DNA of 64,000 bases from Sphaerolaimus hirsutus (GCA_964036195.1 OZ038450.1:15440701-15504700); one strand, 5' to 3'. Shown: positions 21,089 through 33,267, numbered from the stretch's first letter. Program-made: numbers and translations. Notes: generated by a model from the sequence alone, not told the origin.

Positions 21089-24000
21089 GTGAGTGTGGGC
21101 TCTGCTGAAAGTTCCGGGGAAACTGTCTGGGGTCTCTCCAGTTGCCGGGCCGAGTGACAGTTACACAAAATGTTTTCTGGTAAAGTTTATGTGAGGGTGG
21201 ACTCTGCGAAAAGCACCCAGTTGCGTTCTGAGGACTCATTTAATCCTTGATGGAATCTCAACGGGTCATGATTGATGCTCTTTTTGCACTTTGAACTTAC
21301 AAATCTTTATCAGACCGCGTGCTGATACATAAATATTTATCACATATTTATGCGGTGCATCCAGCTTCAACAAGAGTTGAGCGGTAATTATATTTAGGTA
21401 ATATTTTTGTTTAAAACTACCCTATTACCTCGAAATACCCCCATGGGGGTTTATTATTTCGCCAGCAAAATTTCAGGGGGGGTTTATTCGAGGTAATAAG
21501 GTAACTGGCTGCTGCTAGTGTGACCTCACATTTTTGATGAAACCAAACAAACTCAACGGCACATGCAGGCAAAAACCCGGGCAATGTGGAAGTCGCACAT
21601 GACGGGGCACGTCAAGGATGACCACCGATTGGAAAATGGCCAATTCCAGTGTCCCCACTGTCCGCGCCGAGCGAATCGCATTCATGTGTTGTCTCTCCAT
21701 ATCAAACGTGTACACACAAAGCCCGAACATGTCAGTTGGTTCCAGTGTGATCAGTGCGAAACTCGCACTAGCACCATGTGTGGATTGAGGAACCACAAGC
21801 GCTACTGGCATTCCGGTGTTGCGTCAGTTTGATGGCACCCATGTTTTGAACATTTTTAAAAAGCTAAATGTGGCAGATGTCCAGGGATGTTTTATGTGCG
21901 GGCATTATTTGCCATCTACGAGACCCTGTTCTGAATAGAGATGACCGGCATCCTTTAACCCATCTTCTTTTAAAAAAGATGCGTTTTATTTTGAGGTATT
22001 ATATTTTGCAATTTTTGGCGCTCGACCATGCAACTGGCGAATAACCCCTGGACAACAATCACCCCTGGACAATAAACACCTCTAGACAACAGCGCGCGAG
22101 CAGTGGGCCGCAATGAGTGTGCTACATTGCACATAAAAGCCCATATCACAGTATGTTACCCTGCACATGCCGCAGTGCCCATTAGGGTTGGGAATTTCAA
22201 AATTTTCGGTTCCGGTTCTCGGTTCTAAAAATTTTCGGTTCGGTTCTCGGTTCTCGGTTCCAAAAAATTTTCGGTTCCGGTTCTCGGTTCGATTCTTAAG
22301 TTCGGTTCCGGTTCGGTTCTTTCGGTTCCAAATTTTAAAAAATTTCGGTTCCGGGTAATGAAAAAATCGGGTATCGGGTAATGAAAAAATCGGGTATTGG
22401 GCAATAATAAGCTGAATAAAGGAAAAACAACATACAGTTGTAGTGTAGCAAACATCATACATGAAACCATGTGCAAATCCAAACAAAGCAGCTGTTTCAA
22501 TCTCATTTCAAAGTGCCCTGGATATTCTGCCGCAGCTAACCCGCGACAAGGCAACCCATAAAATTTGAATTAGAACAAGTTTTTTTTATTTTTTGTAACA
22601 TGCAATCACCCGTACACAGGGACGTATCCAGGATTTTGGAGCGGGGGCTGCTTGTTTACGGAGCCCAGCGAACGGGGGGGGGGGGGCTCAGCCCCCCCCT
22701 AAAATTTTTACTATGTGGTGGCGGAATGGCGTCATGGCGCTGACGCCATTTGAAGACGCCACGCCATGGCGCCATTGGCATGGGCGCTGGCGCCAAAAAT
22801 CACTTATATCTATGTAAATATACATACATATTCATATAGCGACAACCCGGCCATTTCATCTATTTAAAAGAGTACAGGGCAAATTCTTTCAAAATACCCC
22901 TGTATGATGGACAAATGCGCGCTTGCGCGCAAAATTTTTTTCACTACACCTTCAAAAGTTGTACTAAAAGTTGCATTTTCAGCAACTTTTTTAGGTCTCG
23001 CCCGGGAAGGGGGGGGGAGGACTGCAGCCCCCCCCTGGATACGTCCTTGCCCCTACATCTGTGGGAGGAAAATGTCCAAAACGCAATGGTGCAAATGTTG
23101 CATTTTGATAGGATTATTGTAAAAAATTTCGGTTCTTTCGGTTCTTTTGTTCGGTTCCGGGTCTAAGTGTCGGTTCTCGGTTCCGGTTCGGGTATTTTTT
23201 TCGGTTCCGGTTCTCGGTTCCAAAATAGTGCTCGGTTCTCGGTTCGGTTCGGTTCGGTTCGGTTCGGTTCGGTTCCCCAACCCTAGTGCCCATCTCACAG
23301 TATGTCGCCCTGCACATGCCCGCGAGTGCAGATCACATGTCGCTGTGTGCATTGCAGATACATGCGGGAAATGTTGTGGAAATGCGTGTGTGCGCGTGAC
23401 GTGCATGTATTTGTCTATAGATGATTGTCTGTTCTCAGTGCCCGCATTATCAAGATTCTTGTGTACAATCACATAAGTAGTGTACATCAGCAATAGCATG
23501 TGCATTAAAAAGCCAGTTGTTAACAAGCTTTTGTTCAAATTGTAGTTTGCATGAGTCACATTTTAATAAGTTGATGGAAAAAAACTCTGTATTAATGTGA
23601 GTTATGATAAGTCCAGATAAGTGTTGACAACAAATTTTTGAAGAAGTTTTGATTTGAACAAACAAGTTAATAATTACAATGAAAAAATACACCCCAAGGG
23701 AGTTTTTCAGGGTAACAAGTTAGTGAATATGTAGTGAATGTGTTGATAAAAATCGATATTATGTAAAGAAATTGAACATAAAATAGAATGTTAAATTATA
23801 GTTAAAATGGTAGCACATTCCCAACAAAAATGACATGAATTTTGAAATGTAATGAAATGCAAAAATTGCAACCACCTGCATCTGCAGAAAATTTTGACAA
23901 TTTTTTAACAAAATGACAACACATTCAGAAATGAAATAAAAATAAAAATACCATATTTGCTATAACAATCAATATCACCAATTCAAATTGTTCATGCTGT

Positions 24001-27000
24001 CAGCTGTGCATTTACACCATGTTAATCAAGGTAGTTATCTATTCTAATTATCTGTATGCATGTTACAGCACTCACGTGTTGCTGCATTATGTATAGAGAT
24101 AAATACATGCACGTCACGCTTGCACAGCATTTCCACAACACCACCCGCGTGTATGTGCACTGCACACAGCGACATGTGATCTGCACTCGCGGGCATGTGC
24201 AGAGAGATGTATTTACTGTGATATGGGCACTGCGGCATGTGCAGGGAAACATACTGTGATATGAGCTTGTATGTTAAATGGGATCTACCCACTAAATCTA
24301 AATTAAATGGGCCCACTGCGCACACGCTGTTGTCTGGGGATGTTTGTTGTCCAGGGGTGTTTGATGTCCACAGCTGCTAGGCCCATGAACTTCATTCATA
24401 CACCAATCAGCATTCGCGGTTGTATTTATATGGCAAGGCATCCATTTACTGCATGCTACCATGCAGGGATCTCCTAGGGGGGGGGCTGCCCCCCCCCAAA
24501 TCGGCCAGCTATCTATCCCGGAGGCCGCTCAGCTATCTATCTATCCCGAGGCAAAATTTTTGGCTACTACCCCCAAAGACCCCCCCCCCCCAAATCGCTC
24601 AGCTATCTATCTATCTGGAGTGGTTTTTGAGAAATTTTGCCCCAATTTTCACTCAAAATCACTAATTTTCGCACCTTTTTATAGTTTTTCACCTTCAAAA
24701 TCGTGCTCTCTGTCTATATGCATGATTATATGCATGTTTTTAGCCATTTTAAACCTACTTTAAGCCACTTTTAACCAATTATTAGCGATTTTTTCGTCGT
24801 TTTGCCTGCTATGCACTGAAAAAAACCTATATATTTTGCCCCCACGAGACCCCCTCAGAAATTTTTTTCAGCTATCCATCCCTCCGGAGGAGCGATTTGC
24901 TATCCATCCAGCCCCCGCGAGGGCCAAAATATTGGAGACCCCTGCTACCATGTAATAATAAGCCGTGATATGTTATTAATGTATAAATAACCTATAGTAT
25001 TAAGCTAATATGGTTCCGGCTGGCTCCAGAAATATGGAACATCACTATCATTCAACATATCAACTTTGTAAATAATTATTTTCTCTTATAAGCGGAGAAT
25101 TTATCTTCTCTTCTCTTCTCTTACTATAGAAGAATAAGTACATAGAAACAATAGAGCATGGTTAAGTTTATATTGTGACACTTAATTCTCACTGTTTCTG
25201 ATAAGTGTGACGCTTTGAAAATTCTTTTTGGATTTTTAGTTGACATTCGATTGACACGAATTTGCGATGTCAACTAACGTGTGTGGACCCATTGTGGAAG
25301 CCTATACAATCTGTGTACTATTGCAGAGTACGGCCAATAGCGAGAAGGCCAAAGGGCAACAGTTCGGCGCAACGTATGAAGTGTCCCGAGTGCGAGTACA
25401 CGATCCAGAGCAACGTGTCCATGCAGCAGCACAAGCTGGCCGTGCACACGCCCGCAGACAAAGTGCTCCACTGCAATCTGTGCGCCCACCTGTTCCCCGA
25501 CCAGACAGAGCTGGAACATCACCAACTGAAAGTGCACCCAAACAAAGATTGTAACAAGCCCACATCGTGGCACAAATGTTCAAAGTGTAACTATCTCGCC
25601 AAAACGGCACATCTAGTAACTACACACATGAATCGACATCACCCCAGTGGAGTGAAACAGGTATTCCCGGTGGACATCACACTAAGTATTGAAACCTAAC
25701 ATAACCCATATGAATAACGAACCAATTTTTTAAATAGTTTTTCATCATAATATTTGGTTTTTACTATGGAATAATTAATTACGAAATTTATGACAAGATT
25801 ATATTCATTAAATTATGTTGGGATTCTGCGCATACTTTGCGGTCCGCCGAGTATATTTCATTTGTTTCGCTGTGAAGATGTCTTGTAGATTTGGACTCGT
25901 GGGTATTTTAGGTACATAAAGGGTGTGGCAATTTTGATGTACACATTAGATTTCTAATAACTACGCAGTGGGTGGTTGAATGAAAGTGAAATTGTATGTG
26001 AACATAAACAACTAAATAGGAAAAGTTTCCACAAAATATGGCTGTGATAGCTCCACTCGTTCACAAGTTAATTTACCACAAGTTAATTGTCATTTTACCA
26101 CCACCTTGTAATCAGGGACGTAGCCAGGATTTTTGAGTGGGGCGGGGGGGGGGGGGGCGGATTGTATACGGAGCCCGGCGAACGGGGGGGGGCGGCGGTG
26201 CCCCCCCCCCTAAAATTTTACCCCTGTAGTAGGGAAATGGCGCCATGGCGCTGGCGCCATTTGTAGGCGCCACTGGCGTTGGCATTGGCGCCAAAACAGC
26301 AGTATACGTCTGTATTTTACAGGCATATACAGCGACATGGACACGAATTGAGTCCATTATCACTGGCTTTGAGGCCACGGTGACTGGTCAGCCAAAAAAA
26401 TACGTTGTGAAGGGAAAATGCGTGCTTGCGCACAAATAAAAAAGTGTAGTTTCTACCTTGGTATTTCTGTTGAAAATGTGGTTGGTTGGGGAACTTTTAT
26501 CCCCGCACTGGAACAAAATGTTTTGGGAATTAGCTATATTCCAATAAATTGCAAAATTTGTAAAAGTCTGTAAGTACTAAATTCTTTCAAACTGTTGACA
26601 AAATCATCTTCTGAATGTGCCATTACTGGCACATTTTCTGGTCTGGCCCGGGAAGGGTGGGGGTGGCCGCCCCCCCACCCCCCCTGGCTACCTCCTTGCT
26701 CGTAATAGGGTTCCAATAGGATCGACTTCTCAGGACATGTATCGGGACAACTGCTTTTTTGACAGCAGTGCGCCTAATACGTGAGCACGCCACCTTTCCG
26801 AGAAGGAAATTGGGGGGTGCTTGTGTAATTGGTCCTCAAGTCACAATCTTTGGTGTTTGCTTGAATAACTCTTGAACTAGTAAAGCTATTGCTACCACAT
26901 TTTGTGGAAACCATTCCTATTTAGTCGTTAATATTCACATAAAATTTTACGTTCATCCGACCACTGACTGCGTAGTTATTAGAAATCTAATGTGTACGTC

Positions 27001-30000
27001 TAAATTGCAGCACCCTGTAAAGATGATAAATCGCTTCGTCTCCAGAGGGATAAGCTGGAAAATTTCTGGGGAATGAGGGTTTGCAGTGGTTCAATATAAA
27101 TATTTATGTTATTCTGATCATTTTAAGTGTTCATTGGCAAAAATCAGTAAAATATGAATCTTATTGTCTGAAGTATTTGTAACAGGGCCAAAAATATTTT
27201 TGTGTCGGAATATGGGGTTACATCATCATGAGGATTTTGGACATTAAAAATGGAATTTATAGGTTATCCCGATCATTGTAGGTGTTGTATGGTCCAAAAA
27301 ATCCCAAAAATGGCTGAGTTATTGATCTTCAAAGTCAATTGGCCAGATCGGCCATATAAAATTAGCACTTTTTGTAGAACCCCCTTATCTCAGGAGTGGG
27401 GATTATTCGTGGAAATTTTTTTCATAGCCAAAGTCATATCCCCGACCCCAAACTCCAATATGAATCAAAATCAGTAAACATAATAAAGAGAAGGGTATGA
27501 TACAAAAGTCTGGTGACATCTGTTTTACATAACATGTCCCTCACTCCGCTGCAAATGTGATACCATCCACCATACAGGTAAAGGAAAAGAAATTCAAGTG
27601 CCCGTCACCTGGGTGCAGTTTTGCCACTGCCCATGAGTCCTCACTTTTTGTACACAAGAAAAGATTCCATCCTGACATGGTGAAGCTCGTAAGTTGGTTT
27701 TGCAGGGCTAGAACCCCATGCACAAGTTTACCCGGTGCACAAGCAGCAATATCCGCAATGCCAATGTGCGTAGACCCGGTGCTTGGTGATTGCCACCGTA
27801 CTTGAGCACTGGGTCTTCATGGACACTGCAAGGGTTTTTGTATGGGGATTGGACGGGGGTTACCCCCCCCCAAACGCTCTAGCTATCTACATAGGTATCT
27901 ATCTAGCAATTTTTCTCCCTTTTTCCTTCTAAAGCTTGAAAACCCTATATATTGAATCCCTGCGAGCCCCCTGCCCCCTCCAAAAACAGCAAGTAAATAT
28001 GTACATGATTAATTATGGATTGGCGCCATTATATGTCGCCTAAGTACGCCGCACCATGGCGCCCTTTTCTACTTTTTCTACTTGCGCACCAGGTAAACTT
28101 GTGCATCGGTACAGGGCCGTTTTGCAGTTTTGTAAACAGTGGCGATAAAAGGACGTGCTTGGATTTAAATACACTTTTGCTTTGCTTAAGCGTGGTTGGT
28201 TCTGATGGTACCTATGCGGAAAATGTGTTTACACTTCATGTACATTTTGCTTGCTATATGCTCCATTTTTGAGTGAAGTAAAATCTTATTTTTATTTAAC
28301 CAAGCAGCTTAACATAATGATGTTTTCCATCCCTATTTGCGCCAGTTTTTTTCTTCAGAGCATCCGTTCAGTGCCGCAAGCAATATGTAAGAGTGGTAAA
28401 ATTTCAAAAAATATTTCAGTCTTAATGGGTAAAGTTCCCCCGGGGTCTCGCTCAGGGGTTTTGTAGATTTCGGGGTTCATATAGATAGTAAATCGCTCCT
28501 CCTCCGGAGGGATAGATAGCTGAAAAAAATTTTGGGGGGATTGGGGGGGGGGTTCGCGTGGGTTCAATATATAGGGTTTTCCGCGGTATAGAAGGAAGAA
28601 AAAGGGAAAACATCGCTAAAAGTAGGTGAAAAATGGCTAAAAATAAGTATATAAGCACATATAGCCAAAATAGGCGATAATGAACATGAACTAGCGATTT
28701 TGGAGGCGAAAAACTATAAAAAGGTACGTAAATTAGCGATTTTGAGCGAAAATTTACTAAGAATTTTCAAAAATCGCTCCAGATAAATAGATAGCTGGAC
28801 GATTTGGGGGGGGGGTTAGGGGATAGTAGCCAGAAAAATTGCCTTCGGGATAGATAGCTGGCGGATTTGGGGGGGGGGGGGTAACCCCCCCCCCCCCACG
28901 AAACCCATGGTCTCGCTGAAGGTTGGGGTAGCAGGATTTACTGTAATGTACATATACTATTTGCCACAATTTGAGAAATTTACTGTACCGTTATGGCAAT
29001 TGATCTAATTGAGCACAAAATAGAGCATTTATATGGCAAGTTAAGTGACGCACGTTTGCATCCCCATTTAGGCTTTCAAATGCGACAAGTGCGAAAGGGC
29101 CTTCCCAGGTGAGTTGAAACTGTCACGGCACAAGCTGGCGTACCACGACAAGGACAAGGCTCTCCTGCCCTTCGCCTGCTCAAAGTGCAGCTACAGCTCA
29201 AAGTACAAGCACAACTTGGAAAGGCACTACAATCTGTTCTGCGCCGCGCCACATGAGGTCAAGTGGTTCAAATGTGACAAATGCGACTACAAGACCAGAA
29301 ACAACGATTCACTTAGCAAGCACAGTTGCTCCAAGGTTACCGTGCCCTTTATTTTGTATCTCACTGACTAAGCCTAGCTGGAGTTTTAAAAACCAACAAA
29401 ACCAGGAACAACGGTAAACTGAGCCAGCACAGATGCGTCAAGGTTGCAGTTAGTGATGGAATGGCGCCATGGCGCTGGCGCCATTTGAGGGCGCCAAAGG
29501 GCGCCGCGCCATGGCGCCATTGGCGCTTGGCGCCCTTTTTCTGTGGCGCCCTTGGCGCCTGGCGCTCACATTCTGAAAGGCGCCATGGCGCCATTGGCGC
29601 TTGGCGCCCTTTTTCCGTGGCGCCCTTGGCGCCTGGCGCCCTGCTTTAGAAGGGCGCCAAAAAGGCGCCAGCAGGGTTTCACGGTGAGTGCCGTGTAAAC
29701 GAAAAAAAAATGAAAAACGCATCCGTGGATGATCAAAATTCGCCAGAAAAATGGACGGAGTGGTGTGCGTGGGTGGAAATCTTTCGTCCAACGGTTCATC
29801 AGATCTGTCTGACGGATCAGAAGACAGGAATGATGGACCGACGAACTTGCAAAATCATAAATAAACGGATTTAAATCGTTGCAATTAGGAAACATTGTTT
29901 GGAAAGGTCTATTTGTAATGAATGGATTGTTGTCAAATGACAATTTCCATTGCGTTTGAATTCGTCATGTGGATTTTATTCAAAAAAATTTTTTGTTGCT

Positions 30001-33000
30001 AGCCTTGTTTTTGTTCATTACATCCTGGAGAACGCGAATTAAGAAGTGAATGCGCGTACAATGGTGCTGTAGAAACATTTTTAGCACACGCATGGTGTTG
30101 TAGGCACTTTTTTATCCTGGCGCCCTTGGCGCCTGGCGCCCTATTTTCCAAATGGCGCCATGGCGCCCTTGGCGCTTGGCGCCCACTTTCCGTGGCGCCC
30201 CTGGCGCCTGGCGCCCACTTTCTGAATGGCGCCATGGCGCCCTTGGCGCCTGGCGCCCTTTTTCTGTGGCGCCCTTGGCGCTTGGCGCTCACTTTCCGAA
30301 TGGCGCCATGGCGCCCTTGGCGCCTGGCGCCATTTTTTCTGGCGCTTTTCCATCACTAGTTGCAGTGCATTATGTTTTGTAGCGTGCTGACAATGAGGCA
30401 AATTACTTCTTGACATTTTCATAGAGTGCGCCTACGGGGGATGGCAGTGTTGCAGTGGAACTGCGCCCCAACTCTGCGCAACGAGCCGGTGCGCCGCCAG
30501 TGGTGGCTGCTGGTGATGCGCAGGTTCGTCAGTCAAACTACTCATCCGTGATAATCGAAAAAGGATACGCTTGAAAATTTGTGCATGCAATTTTGCGTGC
30601 CATTTTTATCGACTTGTTTTTTTGTTCAGCGCGGCACCAGCGGGTTTTTTACTAAATATTTAATTTGATTATGCACTGCTCTTAGCACTGAATCCCCTCG
30701 GTCAATTCTCAAGCATTTCCTTAAAAATCAACCGGAGTGCCCCGGGTGTTATTCAGACCAAGTATGGGTAAGTTCTCAACAAAAAAACACTTTCTGTGTT
30801 TTGAGTTTTTTTTTTCTCGAAAAAAACTTGAGTAACTCTGTTTTTATTTCTGTGTTTTTTGTAAAAACTCAAGTTTTTTTGAGTTTTTTTTCCAAAAAAT
30901 TTGAGTTTCCCCCCAAAAAATTCCCATTTACAGCATTTCGATCTGAAAACAGTGGTTTTCTTATAAAATATTGGTTTTGCACATGTTTTAACCCCACATA
31001 ACATTTGTGTATTCATTCAAGTGTCAAAAAAGTCCATAAAAATGTCCACAATGGCCCTACACACACTAGTTTTCATCGTGACCGATGTGAAAACTGAAAT
31101 GGCGACATGGCGACATCCAGCCTACTCATTTTGTATGCTTTATGTGTTTAAGTTTTCAAATTTTCAAAGTTTAACTATCATTTATTTAAACTCAAATCAA
31201 ATCAAATCATTCAACCGTGATTTTTAATTTGCATTTGAAAAAATTTCAGTTTTCACACGAAGTGACGGTGAAAACTAGTGTGTGTAGGCACAATGAGGAC
31301 ATCAACATTACAACACCAGCAACAAAATGCCCAGAAACGACAATTTACGCAGTACTCCAAAATTCTTCAATGGATGTGCACTGTATGCAGGGACGTATCC
31401 AGGATTTTTGAGCGGGGGGCTGCTTGTTTACGGCTCAGCCCCCCCCCCCCTAAAATTTTAGCTATATAGTGGCGGAATGGCGCCATGGCGCTGGCGCCAT
31501 TAGTAGGCGCCACGCCATGGCGCCATTGGCGTTGGCATCAGCGCCATGGAATGCTGTATATGTATGTAAATATACATACAAAACAGCAAAAACACAACAT
31601 TGAGTGTACTTACTCGAATGATAATACCGTATTTCTGGGGCTGCAGCCCCCCCCCTGGATACAGCCCTGGCTGTATGGAAGACTACAGAATTGATTTGAG
31701 CTACAACTACCATATTGTGCCTACACACACTAGTTTTCACCGTGACTTCATGTGAAAACTGAAATTTTTTAAAATGCAATTTAATGAACAAGGTTGAATG
31801 ATTTTATTAAATTTTATTAGAAATTAAATTAATGAACGTAAAAGTTTGAAAATTTTTAACTAAAACACATATAGCTTACAAAAAGAGTAGGCTGAATGTC
31901 GCCATGTCGCCATTTCAGTTTTCACATCGGTCACGGTGAAAACTAGTGTGTGTAGGGCCAATACCTCAAAATACCCCCCATGGGGGTTAATTATTTCGTC
32001 AGAAAGTTTTGTAAGGATCATAAAAAAGAGTAGACATTTATGTACCCAAAACAGGTTATAAATGCGTACAAACAGAATATATTTGAAATAAACATGTAGA
32101 TAGCTACACAACCTATGTGTAGCTGCGATGCAAATTAGCAGTAATAAATACACCATGTACATTGGATACATGATGTACATCATCCCGGAGGGGGGTATTT
32201 CGGGGGGGGGGGGCTTATTATTTCACCAGTCCATTTTGAGGGGGGTTAATTCGAGGTAATAAGGTATACTTAAATGTCGAAACTCAAATTGTCAAATCCA
32301 CTATGAGATGTGCATGCCATCTTTAATTTCTTTTTTTGTACCATTATAAAATATGAATAAATACATTATGTACACAAATATTTACATGCTATACATGCAT
32401 ATTTTATCTTGTTTAGTTTAACTGAATTAATGTGCATTCAACCGCTTCGCTGAAAAGACACAAAAACTCAAAAAACTTGTCTGTGTTTCTGTGTTTCGGT
32501 GTTCTCCAAAAAAAACTCATTTCAGTTTTGAGTTTTTCAAAATTTATGGGTTTCCGTGTTTCTGTGTAAAACAAAAACACAGAAACTCAATGAGTTTCTG
32601 TGTTCAATTTCTGTGTTTTTTTCATCGTTGATTCAGACCCCTGTGTTTCAGTTTATGTTCAAAGTTAACACTTTTTTCAGCCATCTACTGGTGCCGGCAA
32701 CGGGGAAGATCCACCGAAAGAGTCCTACAGCCGCCTCACTGTCGCGGACGTCTCCCTCGCCGCCCAGGGGGTGAAGCTGGTCTGTTTTTGTGCTTCTACG
32801 CCACTGCACATGCACTCATTCGCACTTGCTCTTGCAGGTGCCGGTGCACGGGGGCCAGTACGTGTGCGACCGGTGCTGCTACTGGAGCGAGTCGTACTTC
32901 TGGCTGGAGCAGCACCGCCTGGTGTACCACTGCGCCGCCGCCGACAAGCTGCACGGCATCGAGCTGCTGCACTGCGACCTGTGCGATTTCGGCACGCCCG

Positions 33001-33146
33001 TGTTCGTCCAGCTGCTCGAGCACAAGCTCGCCAGGCACAACGACGCCGTGCTGGCGCACTTGGCCGAGCCCGTCTTCAGGTTGGGCACCAAACTGGTCGC
33101 CTGCGACGCCATCCTCGTCAGGCTCGAGCCCATCGAGACCTTCTAG
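21032..33146 (+). CDS. ZF-B: multi-C2H2 zinc-finger protein gene (8 exons)
   Basis: Predicted nuclear zinc-finger protein of about 508 aa. Exons: 21032-21088, 21569-21822, 25327-25660, 27578-27688, 29072-29335, 30425-30523, 32681-32779, 32838-33146. It has 12 C2H2-type fingers; the middle and last fingers of exon 29072 use Cys in the final position (CCHC-like). Exon order and phases parallel ZF-A from its exon 5 onward, so ZF-B is a tandem paralogue lacking the N-terminal fingers of ZF-A. Its alpha and terminal exons are nearly identical to those of ZF-C although the introns are not recognisably related. The +3 position of donors is varied (GTTACC, GTTCGT, GTCTGT, GTAAGT). Function beyond nucleic-acid binding is not inferable. 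Confidence 0.82.
21423..21504. mobile_element. Short MITE, TACC..ATTACCTCGAAATAC family
   Basis: A compact copy: left CTATTACCTCGAAATACCCC, right TTCGAGGTAATAAGGTA. It sits 60 bp upstream of ZF-B exon 2, in intron 1. Confidence 0.6.
21569..21822 (+). CDS. ZF-B exon 2, fingers 1b-3
   Basis: Acceptor CATGCAG. AKTRAMWKSHMTGH completes finger 1, then CPHCPRRANRIHVLSLH and CDQCETRTSTMCGLRNH. The 3' end GC|GTCAGT was chosen because exon 3 starts with a single leading base; reading through instead gives a stop within a few codons. Confidence 0.75.
22183..23285. mobile_element. hAT-like MITE, TAGGGTTGGG ends, TTCGGTTCC interior
   Basis: Ends TAGGGTTGGGAATTTC and GGTTCCCCAACCCTA with a perfect 8-bp duplication GTGCCCAT (22175-22182, 23286-23293). 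Both sides are arrays of TTCGGTTCCGG/TTCTCGG. A second hAT-like element (22617-23049) is nested in the middle. Intron 2 of ZF-B. Confidence 0.88.
22617..23049. mobile_element. hAT-like MITE, CAGGGACGTATCC family (nested)
   Basis: CAGGGACGTATCCAGGATTT ... CCTGGATACGTCCTTG with flanks CCCGTACA and CCCCTACA (7/8). The core carries GGCGCCATTGGC-type palindromes. Confidence 0.8.
24464..24944. mobile_element. hAT-like MITE, CAGGGATCTCC ends, AGCTATCTATC motifs
   Basis: CAGGGATCTCCTAGG ... TTGGAGACCCCTG with a perfect 8-bp duplication CTACCATG (24456-24463, 24945-24952). Internal units CCAAATCGCTCAGCTATC are repeated. Related to 62052-62991. Intron 2 of ZF-B. Confidence 0.85.
25327..25660 (+). CDS. 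ZF-B exon 3 (alpha exon, three fingers)
   Basis: 334 bp, identical in length to ZF-C 37268-37601. Fingers CPECEYTIQSNVSMQQH, CNLCAHLFPDQTELEHH and CSKCNYLAKTAHLVTTH. A tract of roughly 200 bp is identical to ZF-C including silent sites. Acceptor TTGCAG, donor CAG|GTATTC. Confidence 0.88.
25919..27017. mobile_element. TA-flanked MITE (GGGTGTGGCAATTTT ends), interrupted
   Basis: Left AAGGGTGTGGCAATTTTGAT and right CTAAATTGCAGCACCCTG with TA on both sides. Diverged relative of 428-982. A hAT-like element (26113-26698) is nested inside. Intron 3 of ZF-B. Confidence 0.65.
26113..26698. mobile_element. hAT-like MITE, CAGGGACGTAGCC family (nested)
   Basis: CAGGGACGTAGCCAGG ... CCTGGCTACCTCCTTG with flanks CTTGTAAT (26105-26112) and CTCGTAAT (26699-26706), 7/8. 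GGCGCCATGGCGCTGGCGCC in the core. Confidence 0.8.
27578..27688 (+). CDS. ZF-B exon 4 (beta exon, one C-x4-C finger)
   Basis: 37 codons, acceptor CATACAG, donor CTC|GTAAGT. Finger CPSPGCSFATAHESSLFVH followed by KKRFHPDM. Same length and spacing as ZF-C 39672. Confidence 0.85.
27706..28119. mobile_element. hAT-like element, GTGCACAAGTTTACCC motifs
   Basis: Flanked by TTTTGCAG on both sides (27698-27705, 28120-28127), a perfect 8-bp duplication. Contains GGTGCACAAG and CTTGCGCACCAGGTAAAC units in opposite orientation. Intron 4 of ZF-B, 17 bp past the donor. Confidence 0.7.
28430..28910. repeat. AGATAGCTG/GATTTGGGGG repeat, decayed element
   Basis: GGATAGATAGCTGGCGGATT units and G-runs as in 24464-24944 and 62052-62991; boundaries unclear. 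Intron 4 of ZF-B. Confidence 0.45.
29072..29335 (+). CDS. ZF-B exon 5 (gamma exon, three fingers)
   Basis: 88 codons, phase 0/0, donor AAG|GTTACC. CDKCERAFPGELKLSRH, CSKCSYSSKYKHNLERH..C and CDKCDYKTRNNDSLSKH-S-C. In the second finger the last His of ZF-A is Cys, giving a CCHC finger. Confidence 0.87.
29451..30358. mobile_element. hAT-like MITE (TAGTGATGGAA ends) with GGCGCC arrays
   Basis: TAGTGATGGAATGGCGCC ... TTTTCCATCACTA with a perfect 8-bp duplication GTTGCAGT (29443-29450, 30359-30366). Two arrays of alternating GGCGCCATGGCGCC / TTGGCGCCTGGCGCC (29457-29670 and 30117-30345) flank a unique middle. The open frames across the arrays are by-products of the repeat. Intron 5 of ZF-B. Confidence 0.88.
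30425..30523 (+). CDS. ZF-B exon 6, linker
   Basis: 33 codons, acceptor TCCATAG, donor CAG|GTTCGT, phase 0/0. Low-complexity Ala/Gly/Pro/Val (SAPTGDGSVAVEL). It occupies the place of the longer acidic exon of ZF-A. I found no equivalent in ZF-C. Confidence 0.6.
31052..31960. mobile_element. Foldback element, TGGCCCTACACACACTAG ends, with nested copy
   Basis: TGGCCCTACACACACTAG and its complement at the other end, with pairing over about 60 bp including AACTGAAATGGCGACATGGC. A second inverted pair (about 31235-31300 and 31690-31790) lies inside, and a hAT-like MITE (31388-31669) within that. Related large element at 56266-58894. Intron 6 of ZF-B. Confidence 0.7.
31388..31669. mobile_element. 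hAT-like MITE, CAGGGACGTATCC family (nested)
   Basis: CAGGGACGTATCCAGGATTT ... CCTGGATACAGCCCTG with flanks ACTGTATG and GCTGTATG (7/8). The core carries GGCGCCATGGCGCTGGCGCC. Confidence 0.75.
31963..32266. mobile_element. MITE, ATTACCTCGAAATACC-type
   Basis: AATACCTCAAAATACCCC ... TTCGAGGTAATAAGGTA. Shares GTTTTGTAAGGATCATA and CATGTACATTGGATACATG with the partial copy at the window end (63488 onward). Intron 6 of ZF-B. Confidence 0.6.
32681..32779 (+). CDS. ZF-B exon 7, linker
   Basis: 33 codons, acceptor TTTTTCAG, donor CTG|GTCTGT. EDPPKESYSRLTVADVSLAA aligns closely with ZF-C 44586. Confidence 0.82.
32838..33146 (+). CDS. ZF-B exon 8, terminal module
   Basis: Acceptor CTTGCAG, 102 codons plus TAG. 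VHGGQYVCDRCCYWSES finger, CDLCDFGTPVFVQLLEH finger, then EPVFRLGTKL and EPIETF at the C-terminus. GC-rich and almost identical to ZF-C 45114-45422. Confidence 0.9.
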   Translation: MPVHGGQYVCDRCCYWSESYFWLEQHRLVYHCAAADKLHGIELLHCDLCDFGTPVFVQLLEHKLARHNDAVLAHLAEPVFRLGTKLVACDAILVRLEPIETF

Positions 33147-33261
33147 ATCTCGCCACATTCTCACGTGTATAACTATTCATTTGTACCCCGCCTTTCTGTT
33201 GTATTACATGGTTATTGTGGTTTCACTACGCAATGCTCGTGAAAATAGTGCTGCTATCGAA

Positions 33262-33267
33262 AATAAA
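33262..33267 (+). terminator. Possible poly(A) signal of ZF-B
   Basis: AATAAA 116 bp after the stop codon. A plausible distance, though the motif is common in AT-rich DNA. Confidence 0.4.

Noticed and set aside
29361..30422. Overlapping Ala/Arg/Trp/Gly-rich open frames on both strands
   Set aside because: They are translations of the GGCGCC arrays in a hAT-like MITE; every frame is open because the repeat lacks stops.
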